Below the pieces are notes generated by a model, which did no database searches, was not told the DNA's origin, and was given only the letters and a program-made list of their open reading frames with translations. This document shows, one piece after another, positions 18,277 through 27,798 of a stretch of 64,000 bases of DNA (positions within the stretch are counted from its first letter, which is position 1; the number at the start of each line of letters is the position of its first letter). The stretch is from Leucobacter massiliensis (GTDB lineage: Bacteria; Actinomycetota; Actinomycetes; Actinomycetales; Microbacteriaceae). The stretch lies in NCBI RefSeq assembly GCF_002982315.1, contig NZ_MWZD01000017.1, forward strand, positions 620,001-684,000, read 5' to 3'. Position numbers and translations under genes: made by a program.

Positions 18277-18336
18277 GCGCACAGCACGGCGGGCCGCGAC
18301 CCCGGTTCGAGGGTCGCGGCCCGCCGTGCTGTGCGC
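18277..18336 (+). terminator. Very long perfect hairpin after the zinc operon
   Basis: A 26-bp perfect stem (18277-18302 with 18311-18336) closes an 8-base loop (CGGTTCGA). No T tract follows; instead a run of C begins within ten bases. It probably ends transcription of the zinc operon. Confidence 0.65.
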
Positions 18337-18624
<288 letters not shown>

Positions 18625-21600
18625 CTACTCGCCTGCGGCGAGCATGCGCTGGGCGGCCCGGGCCTCATCGCGGTCGGCGATGCGGGCGGCGCGACGCTCT
18701 GCGCGGCGGGTCCGTCGCGCCTCGCGCTTGGCGAGCTTCTTCTCTCGGCGGCGCTCCACGAGGGTGTAGAGGATCGGCACGAGGATCAGCGTGAGCAGCG
18801 TCGAGGACACGAGCCCGCCGATCACCACGATCGCGAGCGGCTTCGAGATGAACACGCCGCCGCCGGTCAGTCCCAGCGACATCGGGATCAGCGCGAAGAT
18901 CGTCGCCGCAGCGGTCATGAGGATCGGGCGCAGCCGCAGGCGGGTGCCGTGCTCGACGGCCTCGTCGAGGCCGGCGCCGCTGTCGCGCAGCCGGTTGATG
19001 AGGTCCATGAGCACGATCGCGTTCGTCACCACGATGCCGATGAGCATGAGCAGGCCGATGAGTGCGGGCAGGCCGAGCGGTGTGCCCGTGATGAGCAGGC
19101 CCAGGATCGCCCCCGTCGCTGCGAACGGGATCGACACGAGCAGCACGAACGGGCCGCGGAAGCTGCGGAAGGTCGCCACCATCACGAGCAGCACGAGCAC
19201 GATCGCGGCGAGCATCGCCGCGCCGAGCTGCGCGAAGGCCTCGTCCTGCTCGGCGCTCACCCCGCCCAGCTCGAAGCTCACGCCCGCCGGCAGCTCGACG
19301 GTCGCGATGGCGTCGTCGATGGCGGCGCTCGCCGCCGCGAGCTGGCCGCTGCGCGGCGTGACCGTGAGTGCCACCTGGCGCTCCCCGTCGGCGCGGGTGA
19401 TGGTCGGGGCGGTCAGCTCCTCTTCGACGGTGGCGATGTCCGCGAGCTTGATCGGGGTGCCGCGCACCTCGGCCGCCTCCTGCTGCTCGGCCTCCGCCGC
19501 CTGCTGCTCGGCGAGCGCGTTGGCCGCGTCGCTCTGCGCCTTCCGGAGTGCGGCGATCTGCTCGTCGGCGCCCTCGATCCCCGCCTGTGCGCCGGCGATC
19601 GCCCCCTGGAGTGCGGCGATCTGCTCTGCGCGCTCGGTGGCGGCGCGCACGGCGGCCTCCTCCTCGGGCGTGCGCGGCTCCTCGGGGACGACGGGGGCGG
19701 CTTCCAGCTCGGCGAGCTGCTGCGTCAGCGCGCCCAGCTGGGCGGTGAGCTCGGAGCGCTGCGCGGCGGCCTCGTCGATCTGCTGCGTGAGCTCGGCGTT
19801 CGACTTCAGCCGCTCCTGCTCGGCCTCGGCCTTGGCCTTCTCGGTGAGGGCATCGCTTGCGCTCTTTTGCGCGGCAGCGGTCTGCTGCGGGGTGACGGGC
19901 AGCACGAGCTCGCCCAGCTGCTCGGCGGTGCGCGCCGCGCCGGGGGTGCGCACGACAATGTCGCGCTCACGGCCCTCCAGCATGAGCTTGCCCACCGTCT
20001 GGCCCTCCAGTGCCGCCTGCACGGCGCGGGCGACGGTGGTCGGATCGAAGCCCTGACGGGCGGCCTTGGCGTCGTCGAGGTGCACGCGGACGACGGGCTG
20101 CTCGCCCGTGATGTCGCTCTCCACCGACTGCACGCCCTCGGCGCTGCGCAGCCGCTCCTCGAGCAGATCGCTCGCCTCGCGCAGCGCAGCCGGGTCGTTG
20201 CCGCGGATCTGCAGTGCGATGCCGGACCCGCCTGCGGAGAACGCGTCCTGCGTGCGCAGCCGCACCTCCCCCGCCTCGTCGAGGCCGTCGAGTGCGCGCT
20301 CCACGGCGGCGCTCGTCGCCGCGACGTCGGCGCCCTCGTCGAGCAGCACCTCGTAGGAGATCTCGGTGTCGCCGCCTGCGGTCCCGAGCGAGATCGTGGT
20401 GATCACGTCCCGCACGCCGGAGACCTCGCCGAGCGCGCGCTCCACGGGCTCGGCGGCCGTGACCGGATCGGCTGCGGCGGTGGCCTCGTCCCCGTCGCCC
20501 TGCTCCGCGGCAGGGGTGCGCGGCGGCACCTGCGTCAGCTGCAGGCTTTCCGCGCCGGAGGAGCCGAGGAAGTCGGTCGGGATCATGCTGCTCATCGCGA
20601 GGGTGCCGATGAGGATCGCCCCCGAGGCGAGCAGCGTGATGACCGGGTGGCGTCGCGTGGCGCGCAGCGCCGGCATGAGCGCCCGCTGCAGCCGGTCGGG
20701 CGCGGTGCGCAGCTCGTCGAGGTCCGAGTGCCCCGGCTCCGTCGCCGGCTCGGGCGTCGCAGCCATCGGCGCCGCCGCGGCACGAGCCCCCCGCCCGCCG
20801 CGCATGAACCAGAAGGCGAGCACGGGCACGATGGTGAGTGCCACGAGCAGCGAGGCGAGCAGCGCGATCGAGACGGTGACCGCGAAGGGGCGGAAGAGCT
20901 GTCCCGCGATGCCCGAGACGAAGGCGATGGGCAGGAAGACGGCGACGGTCGTGAGCGTGGAGGCGGTGATCGCCCCGGCGACCTGGCGCACGGAGGCGAC
21001 GACCCCGTCGATCGTCAGCGGCCCGTCACCGCGCCGCCGGCTGATGTTCTCGATCACCACGATCGAGTCGTCGACGACGCGGCCGATCGCGATCGTGAGC
21101 GCGCCGAGCGTGAGGATGTTGAGCGTGTTCTCGCTCCACCACAGGCCGATGAGGGTGATGAGCAGGGAGAGCGGGATCGAGATCGCGGCGATGATCGTGG
21201 AGCGCCACGATCCGAGGAAGGCGAGGATCACGAGGACGGCGAAGAACAGCCCGAGGCCGCCCTCGACGGAGAGGTCGTGGATCGACTGCTCGATGTACGG
21301 GGCCTGGTCGAAGAGCGTCACGAACTCGGCGTGGAGACCGGGGGCCAGGCGGTCGAGCTCCGCCGTGACGGCGTGCGAGATGTCGACGACGTTCGCGCCC
21401 TGCGCCGGGATGATCTGCAGGGTCATCGCGGCCTTGCCGTTGACGCGCGAGATCGAGCTCGCCGGCACCGTGTCGAGGCGCACGTCGGCGAAGTCGGAGA
21501 TGCGGACCACGCCGTCACCGGTGTCGATGGGCAGCGCGGCGATCGCGTCCGTCGAGGTGAGCGCTCCGCCGACCGTGACCGAGATGCGGCCTTCGGCGCT

Positions 21601-22263
21601 CTCCGCCTCACCGGCGGGCACGGCGCCGCCGTGCGACTCGATGACGGCCGCGATCTGCGCGGGATCGACCCGCAGCCGTTCGACGTCCGCGGGGCGGAGG
21701 TCGATCGCGACGCGCTCCTCCTCACGGCCCGCCAGCTCGACGCGCTGGACGCCGTCGAGCCCCTGCAGGGCCGGCACCACCGTCTGCGCGAGCGCGGTGC
21801 CGAACTCCTCCGGCGAGGCGTCGCCCGAGGATCCCGCGCTCACGATCATCGCCGGCATGCCGTCGGTGCCGCCCGAGAAGACGTTCAGTTCCGTCCCTGC
21901 GGGGAGCGCGGCCCGCACGCCATCGGCGGCGGCGCGGATCGTCCGCAGCGTCTCCTCCTCACCCTTCTCGAAGGGCCACTCGACGGTCACGTCGGCGGAG
22001 CCGTTCGTGGTGGTGGAGGTCACTCGCGTGACGCCGGGCACCCCGGTCAGCGCCTGCTCCAGCGGTTCCGTCACCGTGTCGGCCATCTCCTCGGGGGCGA
22101 GGCCCGGCGTCTGGGCGGAGACGAAGGCCATCGGCACCTGCATCGACGGCATGAGCTCCTGTTTGAGGGCTCCCATCGAGACGAGGCCGAAGGCGGCGAC
22201 GGCGAGCGTCGCGAGGCCGACGATCAGGCGGTTTCTGAGGCTGGTGCGCGTGAGAAAGGACAT
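18625..22263 (-). CDS. RND efflux permease, SwrC/YerP-like, with coiled-coil insertion
   Basis: This 1212-residue protein is an AcrB-superfamily (ACR_tran) pump. Helix 4 carries VVDDSIVVIENI near residue 391, with the paired Asp of the proton relay. The helix 10 region reads GIVVTNAIVLMDL, with Thr where AcrB has Lys, as in Gram-positive SwrC/YerP. Between about residues 790 and 930, in the second large extracytoplasmic loop, lies a Glu/Gln/Ala-rich coiled coil (for example LTQQIDEAAAQRSELTAQLG) that makes the protein about 150 residues longer than SwrC. ATG at 22263 is chosen because a membrane-helix start follows; the upstream extension has none. No adaptor or outer-membrane gene is nearby. 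Substrate unknown. Confidence 0.88.
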   Translation of the reverse strand: MSFLTRTSLRNRLIVGLATLAVAAFGLVSMGALKQELMPSMQVPMAFVSAQTPGLAPEEMADTVTEPLEQALTGVPGVTRVTSTTTNGSADVTVEWPFEKGEEETLRTIRAAADGVRAALPAGTELNVFSGGTDGMPAMIVSAGSSGDASPEEFGTALAQTVVPALQGLDGVQRVELAGREEERVAIDLRPADVERLRVDPAQIAAVIESHGGAVPAGEAESAEGRISVTVGGALTSTDAIAALPIDTGDGVVRISDFADVRLDTVPASSISRVNGKAAMTLQIIPAQGANVVDISHAVTAELDRLAPGLHAEFVTLFDQAPYIEQSIHDLSVEGGLGLFFAVLVILAFLGSWRSTIIAAISIPLSLLITLIGLWWSENTLNILTLGALTIAIGRVVDDSIVVIENISRRRGDGPLTIDGVVASVRQVAGAITASTLTTVAVFLPIAFVSGIAGQLFRPFAVTVSIALLASLLVALTIVPVLAFWFMRGGRGARAAAAPMAATPEPATEPGHSDLDELRTAPDRLQRALMPALRATRRHPVITLLASGAILIGTLAMSSMIPTDFLGSSGAESLQLTQVPPRTPAAEQGDGDEATAAADPVTAAEPVERALGEVSGVRDVITTISLGTAGGDTEISYEVLLDEGADVAATSAAVERALDGLDEAGEVRLRTQDAFSAGGSGIALQIRGNDPAALREASDLLEERLRSAEGVQSVESDITGEQPVVRVHLDDAKAARQGFDPTTVARAVQAALEGQTVGKLMLEGRERDIVVRTPGAARTAEQLGELVLPVTPQQTAAAQKSASDALTEKAKAEAEQERLKSNAELTQQIDEAAAQRSELTAQLGALTQQLAELEAAPVVPEEPRTPEEEAAVRAATERAEQIAALQGAIAGAQAGIEGADEQIAALRKAQSDAANALAEQQAAEAEQQEAAEVRGTPIKLADIATVEEELTAPTITRADGERQVALTVTPRSGQLAAASAAIDDAIATVELPAGVSFELGGVSAEQDEAFAQLGAAMLAAIVLVLLVMVATFRSFRGPFVLLVSIPFAATGAILGLLITGTPLGLPALIGLLMLIGIVVTNAIVLMDLINRLRDSGAGLDEAVEHGTRLRLRPILMTAAATIFALIPMSLGLTGGGVFISKPLAIVVIGGLVSSTLLTLILVPILYTLVERRREKKLAKREARRTRRAERRAARIADRDEARAAQRMLAAGE

Positions 22264-22487
22264 GCGGTCTTTCGAACGGGCCGCGGCGGATCCGCGGTCG
22301 GAGGGGACGGTGGCGGGGACTCGCGCCGGCCCCGGGGCACGCCGCGACGCCCTCGCCGGCGAGGACGCGATCGTCTGCGACGCGGCCTCTCTCCGAGTGT
22401 GGCCCGGCTCGGGCCTGGTCGCATCGGCCCCGGGTACCATTTCGGGTCATCCCGAGGGATGACCCGGGAAACCCCTGGGACCGCGGC

Positions 22488-23279
22488 TCAGGCGCCGGCC
22501 GTGCCGCCCGACCGCGGCAGGACCGTGGTCCACTCCGCGTACTTGGCTGAGCGGCCGTCCCCGCTGGAGCGGCCGGTGAGGCGCCGCTTCACCCACGGCA
22601 CCACATGCTCCCGCGTGTAGGCGAGCTGCTGGCGGCGCGTGGGCCGCGGGATCGCGTCCGCCTCGGTCGTCCAGTCCGACGGCACCGGCTGTCCGAGGGT
22701 GCGGAGCACGTTCGCCGCCACCCGGTGGTGGCCGACGGGGGCGAGGTGCAGGCGGTCGGGCGACCAGTACTGGGGGCGGGCGAGCTCGGCGTCGCGCCAG
22801 TTGTCGGTGAAGCGGATGCCGAGCCTCTGCACGACGCCCTCTGCGGCCCGCACGAGTGCGTCGCCCTTGGCGCGCACCCGGGCGCCTCCGGGCAGGCCCG
22901 CGGTCGGGTTGGCGCCGGCGAGCAGCAGCGGCTCAGCGCCGGCCTCCTGGATGCAGCGCAGTGCGCGCTCGCTCTCGCGCATGATCCAGGCGATGTCGGT
23001 GCCGGGTCGCAGCATGTCGTTGCCGCCGCCGTTGAAGCTGACGAGGGTGGGGCCGAGCGCCAGGGCCGGATCCAGCTGCTCGCCGATGATGCGGGCCAGC
23101 AGCCGGCCCCGGATCGCGAGATTGGCGTACTGCACCGCTTCCCCGCTGGCGTCGGCGAGGCCCTGAGCCACGAGATCCGCCCAGCCCCGCACCGAGCCGT
23201 CGGGGCGTTCGTCGCCGACGCCCTCCGTGAAGCTGTCGCCGATCGCCACGTATCTGATGCGCGCTGCCTGCTCTGCCAC
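22488..23279 (-). CDS. SGNH/GDSL-family esterase or lipase
   Basis: The 263-residue protein has the four SGNH blocks: YVAIGDSFTEGVGDE near residues 10-24 (nucleophile Ser), ANLAIRG (Gly), FNGGGNDM (Asn) and SPDRLHLAPVGHH near 170 (Asp and His). There is no signal peptide, so it acts in the cytoplasm. The start is GTG at 23279. The last 70 residues are basic and follow the fold, of unknown use. The family removes acyl or acetyl groups from sugars or lipids. Neighbours (RND pump, ribosomal proteins) give no hint of substrate. Confidence 0.9.
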   Translation of the reverse strand: MAEQAARIRYVAIGDSFTEGVGDERPDGSVRGWADLVAQGLADASGEAVQYANLAIRGRLLARIIGEQLDPALALGPTLVSFNGGGNDMLRPGTDIAWIMRESERALRCIQEAGAEPLLLAGANPTAGLPGGARVRAKGDALVRAAEGVVQRLGIRFTDNWRDAELARPQYWSPDRLHLAPVGHHRVAANVLRTLGQPVPSDWTTEADAIPRPTRRQQLAYTREHVVPWVKRRLTGRSSGDGRSAKYAEWTTVLPRSGGTAGA

Positions 23280-23545
23280 ACCCCCACCCTACGAGTTCGC
23301 GCCCCCGGTGCCCATCATGGCGGCCCGCGGGGCACCTCGCCCGAGGTCCTCGGACGCCGGCGACACGCCCGGCTTGCGCGGAGGCGGATCCTGATCTAAG
23401 CTTGACCTTTGGCTGTGTGCCGTCCCAGCACGCAGACCGCGGGAGCCGCTTCGTTCGAAACCGACTCGATCCGTCGTGACGGGGTTCCTGCAGACAAGAA
23501 ATCTTGGGTGGGGCCGTCCGGCCTCACGGTATGAGAGGAAACACC

Positions 23546-23782
23546 ATGGCAGCAGTGTGCCAGGTGACCGGCGCCGTTCCCGGCTTCGGTCACAACATCT
23601 CGCACTCGCACCGTCGCACCAAGCGCCGGTTCGATCCGAACATCCAGAAGAAGACCTACTACGTGCCGTCGCTCGGCCGCAAGGTGACCCTCACCCTGTC
23701 GGCCAAGGGCATCAAGGTGATCGATGCCCGCGGCATCGACGCCGTCGTCGCTGATCTGCAGAAGCGTGGGGTGAAGTTCTAA
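23546..23782 (+). CDS. rpmB: 50S ribosomal protein L28 (cysteine-poor form)
   Basis: The 78-residue protein begins [20 protein letters not shown] and continues with [12 protein letters not shown], the L28 core. It has a single Cys and not the two CxxC pairs of the zinc-binding form, like the zinc-independent paralogue RpmB2 known in mycobacteria. AGGA precedes the ATG at 23546. It shares bases with the start of rpmG (TAATG) and heads rpmB-rpmG-rpsN. TTGACC at about 23402 could be a -35 element. Confidence 0.95.
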   Translation: MAAVCQVTGAVPGFGHNISHSHRRTKRRFDPNIQKKTYYVPSLGRKVTLTLSAKGIKVIDARGIDAVVADLQKRGVKF

Positions 23783-23949
23783 TGGCGAAGGACAAGGACG
23801 TACGTCCGATCATCAAGCTGCGCTCGACCGCGGGCACCGGGTTCACCTACGTGACGAAGAAGAACCGCCGCAACACCCCCGACCGCCTCGTGCTCAAGAA
23901 GTACGACCCGGTCATCCGCAAGCACGTCGAGTTCCGAGAGGAGCGCTAA
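23782..23949 (+). CDS. rpmG: 50S ribosomal protein L33 (zinc-independent form)
   Basis: This short frame encodes 55 residues: [20 protein letters not shown] and then [20 protein letters not shown], a clear L33. It contains no cysteine, so it is the form that does not bind zinc. The ATG overlaps the last base of the rpmB stop and the rpsN start follows after two bases, so the three are translated in series. Confidence 0.96.
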   Translation: MAKDKDVRPIIKLRSTAGTGFTYVTKKNRRNTPDRLVLKKYDPVIRKHVEFREER

Positions 23950-23951
23950 TC

Positions 23952-24257
23952 ATGGCGAAGAAGAGCATGATTGCGAAGAACAAGCAGCGTCAGGCGATCG
24001 TCGCCCGCTACGCCGAGAAGCGCCTCGAGCTGAAGAAGGCCCTCGTGGACCCGAACGGCACCGATGAGAGCCGCGAGGCGGCGCGCGTGGGCCTGCAGAA
24101 GCTGCCCCGCAACGCCTCGCCGGTGCGCGTGCGCAGCCGCGACGTCATCGACGGCCGCCCCCGCGGCGTGCTGTCGAAGTACGGCGTCTCGCGTGTGCGT
24201 TTCCGCGACATGGCGCACCGCGGCGAGCTGCCGGGCATCACCAAGTCGTCCTGGTGA
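23952..24257 (+). CDS. rpsN: 30S ribosomal protein S14 (long, zinc-independent form)
   Basis: The 101-residue protein begins [14 protein letters not shown] and ends with [18 protein letters not shown], the C-terminal block of S14. It is the long type without the CxxC-CxxC zinc site that marks the short 61-residue form. It is the last gene of rpmB-rpmG-rpsN, the same order as the Zur-controlled alternative ribosomal cluster of mycobacteria. I see no Zur box before rpmB. Confidence 0.96.
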   Translation: MAKKSMIAKNKQRQAIVARYAEKRLELKKALVDPNGTDESREAARVGLQKLPRNASPVRVRSRDVIDGRPRGVLSKYGVSRVRFRDMAHRGELPGITKSSW

Positions 24258-24260
24258 GCC

Positions 24261-24332
24261 GCTGCGGCGACTCCGCCGCAGCCACGCCTCGCCGAACGGG
24301 CGCGGACCCCTCGGGGCCCGCGCCCGTTCGGC
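24261..24332 (+). terminator. Tandem hairpins after rpsN
   Basis: A 9-bp stem (24261-24269 with 24274-24282) is followed by a 20-bp stem with a single A-C mismatch (24291-24310 with 24313-24332). No T tract follows. Confidence 0.65.
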
Positions 24333-24522
24333 GTCTCCGCGGCCGCCGCAGGGCTGCGCCAGTGACACGCCGCGAGACAACATTCCGCAGAATTCCGCGG
24401 ATTTTCGGCGAGTTGATGTAGATTCGTAGCGATCAACCGATCGGACTCTCCCACTCGGGAGGGATCTCTGAACACGATCAGGGGCCTGGGAGCACCGCCT
24501 CTTCGCCCTGGAAGGACACAAC

Positions 24523-24801
24523 ATGGCACTCAACAAGACCGAGCTTGTCGCGAAGATCGCCGCTGAGACCGGCCAGAGCCAGGCCGCTGTTTCGAGCGTG
24601 ATCGACGGCCTCTTCGCCGCCGTTTCCGAGACCGTCGCCGGTGGCGACAAGGTCTCGATCCCCGGCTGGATCTCGTTCGAGACCGCGACCACCGCCGCTC
24701 GCACCGGCCGCAACCCGCGCACCGGCGAGACCATCGACATCCCCGCCGGCAAGCGCGTGAAGGTGTCGGTCGGCTCGAAGCTCAAGGCTGCCGTGAAGTA
24801 A
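24523..24801 (+). CDS. hup: HU-family nucleoid DNA-binding protein
   Basis: The 92-residue protein begins MALNKTELVAKIAAETGQSQ and contains ISFETATTAARTGRNPRTGE, the DNA-binding beta arm with the conserved RNP segment, ending KVSVGSKLKAAVK. It is the short HU form without the Lys/Ala-rich tail of mycobacterial HU. AAGGA precedes the ATG. It has a 190-bp leader of its own and a terminator after it, so it is monocistronic. It compacts and bends chromosomal DNA. Confidence 0.95.
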   Translation: MALNKTELVAKIAAETGQSQAAVSSVIDGLFAAVSETVAGGDKVSIPGWISFETATTAARTGRNPRTGETIDIPAGKRVKVSVGSKLKAAVK

Positions 24802-24817
24802 CACGAGTCCTCGGAGA

Positions 24818-24850
24818 CCCCCGCCCGGCATCGCGCCGCGCGGGGGCTTT
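24818..24850 (+). terminator. Rho-independent-like terminator of the HU gene
   Basis: CCCCCGC (24818-24824) pairs with GCGGGGG (24840-24846), followed by CTTT. Confidence 0.65.
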
Positions 24851-24980
24851 CGCATTCCCGGCCTCGCCCGGGTCCTCCGCGCGGGGTCCCCTCCGGCGCG
24901 GCCCCGACCGGGTGCGCGGCCCCCCGCCCCGGGCCGTCGCGCGAAGCGGCCTCCCACGCGAAGCGGCGTAGGCTGGGAGG

Positions 24981-26990
24981 GTGCCACGTTCCCTGCGCGT
25001 TCTCGCCCCCGCCCTCCTGATCGCGACGGCGTTCGCCGCGCTGTTCGCGGGTCTCGGCATCGGCGGAGCCGCGGCGGAGCGGGCCCTCGCAGATCCGGGC
25101 GCCCTCGTCCGCTTCGGCATGCCGCTCGCCCGCACGCTCGTGAACCTCGCGATGGCCGGCCTCATCGGATCGGTCGTGATGACCGTGTGGGCGCTCGCGA
25201 GCGAGCGCCGCGAGGCCCGTGTCGCGATGGATGTCGCCGCCGGATCCGCGGCCGTGCTCACCGTGGCGAGCGCGGTCACCCTGCTGCTCACCTTCGTCGA
25301 CGTCTCCGGTCTGGCCTTCTCGCCCGACGCCACCTTCGGCGCCGCGCTCGCCCAGTTCGTCACGGAGGTCGAGCTTGGTCAGCTGTGGCTGTGGGAGCTG
25401 CTGCTCGCGGCGGTCACCACGGTGCTGGCCTTCGCGATCCGGGACCGCCGGCTCACGCTGCTCGTGCTCCTCGCGGCTCTCGCCTCGGCGCTGCCGCTCG
25501 CCCAGCAGGGGCATGCGGCCGGAGCCTCCGGGCACGGGCAGGCGGTGAACTCGCTGCTCGTGCACCTGATCGGTGCCGCGGTCTGGCTCGGCGGCTTGCT
25601 CACCCTCGTGTTCCTGTCCCGCACGGTCGACCGGCGCCGGCTCTCGGTGCTGACCTCGCGCTACTCCACGCTCGCGCTCCTCGCCTTCGTCGGCGTCGCC
25701 GCCTCGGGGGTGGTGAGCGCCTGGCTGCGCGTGGGCACGCTCGACGCGCTCTTCGGCACCGGCTATGGGCGGCTCGTGCTGCTCAAGACCGCCGCGCTCG
25801 TGGTGCTGGGGGTTTTCGGCGCGTTCCAGCGCACGCGGCTGATCCCGCGCATCGCGGAGGCCCGCGGCGGGGACCGCGCCTTCGCCTGGTTCGTGCTGGC
25901 CGAGCTCGCGGTGATGGGGGTCGCGAGCGGCATCGCGGGGGCGCTCGGGCGCACGGCGACGCCGGTGGCGCTGGAGCCGGCTCGGGACCAGGGCGACCGC
26001 ATCAGCCCCGCCGAGTGGCTCACCGGCGATCCGCTCCCGCCCGAGCTCACGCCCGTGAGCTATCTCACGAGCTGGAAGTTCGACCTCGCCTGGACGCTCG
26101 TGTGCGTCTTCGGCCTCGCCCTGTACATCGCCGGCGTCGTGCGCCTCGCACGCCGCGGGGATCGCTGGCCGGTGGGCCGCACGATCGCGTGGAGCCTCGG
26201 CATGCTCCTGCTGTTCTACACGACGAATGGCGCGCTCAACGCCTACGAGCAGTACCTCTTCAGCACGCACATGCTGGCGCACATGATGCTGACGATGCTG
26301 ATCCCGCTCGTGCTGGTGCTCGGTGCGCCGATCACCCTCGCGCTGCGCGCCACCGAGAAGCGCTCTGACGGCTCGTGGGGCGGGCGCGAGTGGATCCTGT
26401 GGGCGGTGCAGACCCCCTACTCGAAGATCATCACGCACCCGGCGGTCGCCGCGGTCGTGTTCTCGGGCTCGCTGTGGCTGTTCTACTTCACGCCGATCGC
26501 GCGCTGGGCGGCTCAGGAGCATCTGGGGCACCAGTGGATGATCATCCACTTCCTCATCTCGGGGTATCTGTTCTGCCTGTCGATGATCGGCATCGACCCG
26601 GTCCCGTACCGGTTCCCGTATCCGCTGCGCCTGGTGACGCTCTTCGCGACGATGGCCTCCCACGCCTTCTTCGGCGTCACCCTGATGACGGGCGACTCGC
26701 TCATGCTCGCCGACTGGTACGGGGCCATGGGGCGCAGCTGGGGCGCCACCCCGCTCGAGGACCAGCGCACCGGCGGAGGGATCGCGTGGGGGATCGGCGA
26801 GCTGCCGACGCTGGCGCTCGCCCTGATCGTCGCGGTGCAGTGGTCCCGCAGCGACGCGAAGGAGCAGAAGCGCAAGGACCGTGCCGCGGATCGCTCGGGC
26901 GACGCCGAGCTCGCCGCCTACAACGAGATGCTGGCGCAGACGGCCCAGCGCGACCGGAAGGCGGCCGGGCAGAACTCCCGCAGCGTCTGA
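24981..26990 (+). CDS. CopD-CtaG fusion membrane protein (copper handling)
   Basis: This 669-residue polytopic protein has two halves. Residues up to about 330 look like CopD (copper resistance/import family), with HLIGAAVWLGGLLTLVFL near residues 195-212. From about 355 onward it matches the caa3-type cytochrome oxidase assembly factor CtaG, with STHMLAHMMLTMLIPLVLVL near residue 430 and GHQWMIIHFLISGYLF near 515. His and Met residues in helices fit copper ligands. The fusion is known in many actinobacteria. GTG at 24981 follows GGGAGG. It likely moves copper across the membrane and supplies cytochrome oxidase. The C-terminal 50 residues are charged and cytosolic. Confidence 0.88.
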   Translation: MPRSLRVLAPALLIATAFAALFAGLGIGGAAAERALADPGALVRFGMPLARTLVNLAMAGLIGSVVMTVWALASERREARVAMDVAAGSAAVLTVASAVTLLLTFVDVSGLAFSPDATFGAALAQFVTEVELGQLWLWELLLAAVTTVLAFAIRDRRLTLLVLLAALASALPLAQQGHAAGASGHGQAVNSLLVHLIGAAVWLGGLLTLVFLSRTVDRRRLSVLTSRYSTLALLAFVGVAASGVVSAWLRVGTLDALFGTGYGRLVLLKTAALVVLGVFGAFQRTRLIPRIAEARGGDRAFAWFVLAELAVMGVASGIAGALGRTATPVALEPARDQGDRISPAEWLTGDPLPPELTPVSYLTSWKFDLAWTLVCVFGLALYIAGVVRLARRGDRWPVGRTIAWSLGMLLLFYTTNGALNAYEQYLFSTHMLAHMMLTMLIPLVLVLGAPITLALRATEKRSDGSWGGREWILWAVQTPYSKIITHPAVAAVVFSGSLWLFYFTPIARWAAQEHLGHQWMIIHFLISGYLFCLSMIGIDPVPYRFPYPLRLVTLFATMASHAFFGVTLMTGDSLMLADWYGAMGRSWGATPLEDQRTGGGIAWGIGELPTLALALIVAVQWSRSDAKEQKRKDRAADRSGDAELAAYNEMLAQTAQRDRKAAGQNSRSV

Positions 26991-27073
26991 CTGCGCAGCG
27001 CGCGACGGCGGGGCCGGGGTGCCCGCGAGCACCCGTCGGCTGCCGGGCCGCCGGTGCTTCCCACCTCCGCCGC

Positions 27074-27679
27074 TCAGGTGCCGGGGGCGCCCTCGGCGGT
27101 GACGGTGACGTCGGCGCGGTGGAAGTTGAGGTGCGAGCGCGAGGCGGTGGGTCCGCGCTGCCCGAGGTAGCGCGAGAAGGTGGCGCCGGCGCCGTAGGGC
27201 CGCTCGGCCGGTGAGGACAGCCGGAAGAAGCACAGCTGGCCGATCTTCATGCCGGGCCACAGGCGGATCGGCAGGGTCGCCACGTTCGAGAGCTCGAGCG
27301 TGACGTGCCCCTCGAAGCCCGGATCGATGAACCCCGCGGTGGAGTGGGTGAGCAGCCCGAGGCGCCCGAGCGAGCTCTTGCCCTCGAGGCGGGCGGCGAT
27401 GTCGTCGGGCAGCGAGACCTTCTCGAAGGTGGAGCCGAGCACGAACTCGCCGGGGTGCAGGATGAAGCCCTCGGCGGGATCGACCTCGATCAGCCGGGTC
27501 AGCTCGGGCTGCTCCGCGGCCGGATCGATCACCGCGTACTTGTGGTTGTCGAAGAGCCGGAAGTAGCGGTCGAGCCGCACGTCGACACTCGACGGCTGCA
27601 CCATCTCCCGCTCGGTCGGAGCGAGCCCGATGCGCCCGGACTCGAGCTCGGCGTTGATGTCGTGATCTGAGAGCAGCAC
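27074..27679 (-). CDS. dcd: dCTP deaminase, probably bifunctional with dUTPase
   Basis: The 201-residue enzyme begins [19 protein letters not shown] and has [20 protein letters not shown] near residues 100-119, the active-site block of the dCTP deaminase / dUTPase family, then [11 protein letters not shown]. Actinobacterial Dcd proteins of this type convert dCTP to dUMP in two steps. The start is GTG at 27679. It stands between convergent and unrelated genes and supplies thymidylate precursors, functionally linked to the nrd operon at 51 kb only through the pathway. Confidence 0.93.
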   Translation of the reverse strand: MLLSDHDINAELESGRIGLAPTEREMVQPSSVDVRLDRYFRLFDNHKYAVIDPAAEQPELTRLIEVDPAEGFILHPGEFVLGSTFEKVSLPDDIAARLEGKSSLGRLGLLTHSTAGFIDPGFEGHVTLELSNVATLPIRLWPGMKIGQLCFFRLSSPAERPYGAGATFSRYLGQRGPTASRSHLNFHRADVTVTAEGAPGT

Positions 27680-27798
27680 GGGATCGATTCTAGTTCGCCG
27701 GGGGCGGGTCCGTCTGCCGGCCCGCTGCCGGGAACGGACCGGGGCCCGCGCGGGGGTCCCGGGCTCGATGCGGCCAGGCGCCTCCCCGGCCTGGGTGC

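Noticed and set aside
18949-22620. Plus-strand open frame of about 1220 codons opposite the RND pump
   Set aside because: Mirror of the real gene's third-position GC; no motifs, and the opposite strand encodes a clear RND protein.
23395-23545. Zur box upstream of rpmB
   Set aside because: I looked for TGA-N9-TCA-like symmetry near the start and found nothing convincing.
23946-27260. Minus-strand open frame of over 1100 codons
   Set aside because: It lies antisense to rpsN, HU and the CopD-CtaG gene, is Arg/Glu/Gly-rich with no family motif, and results from the lack of stops in very GC-rich DNA.
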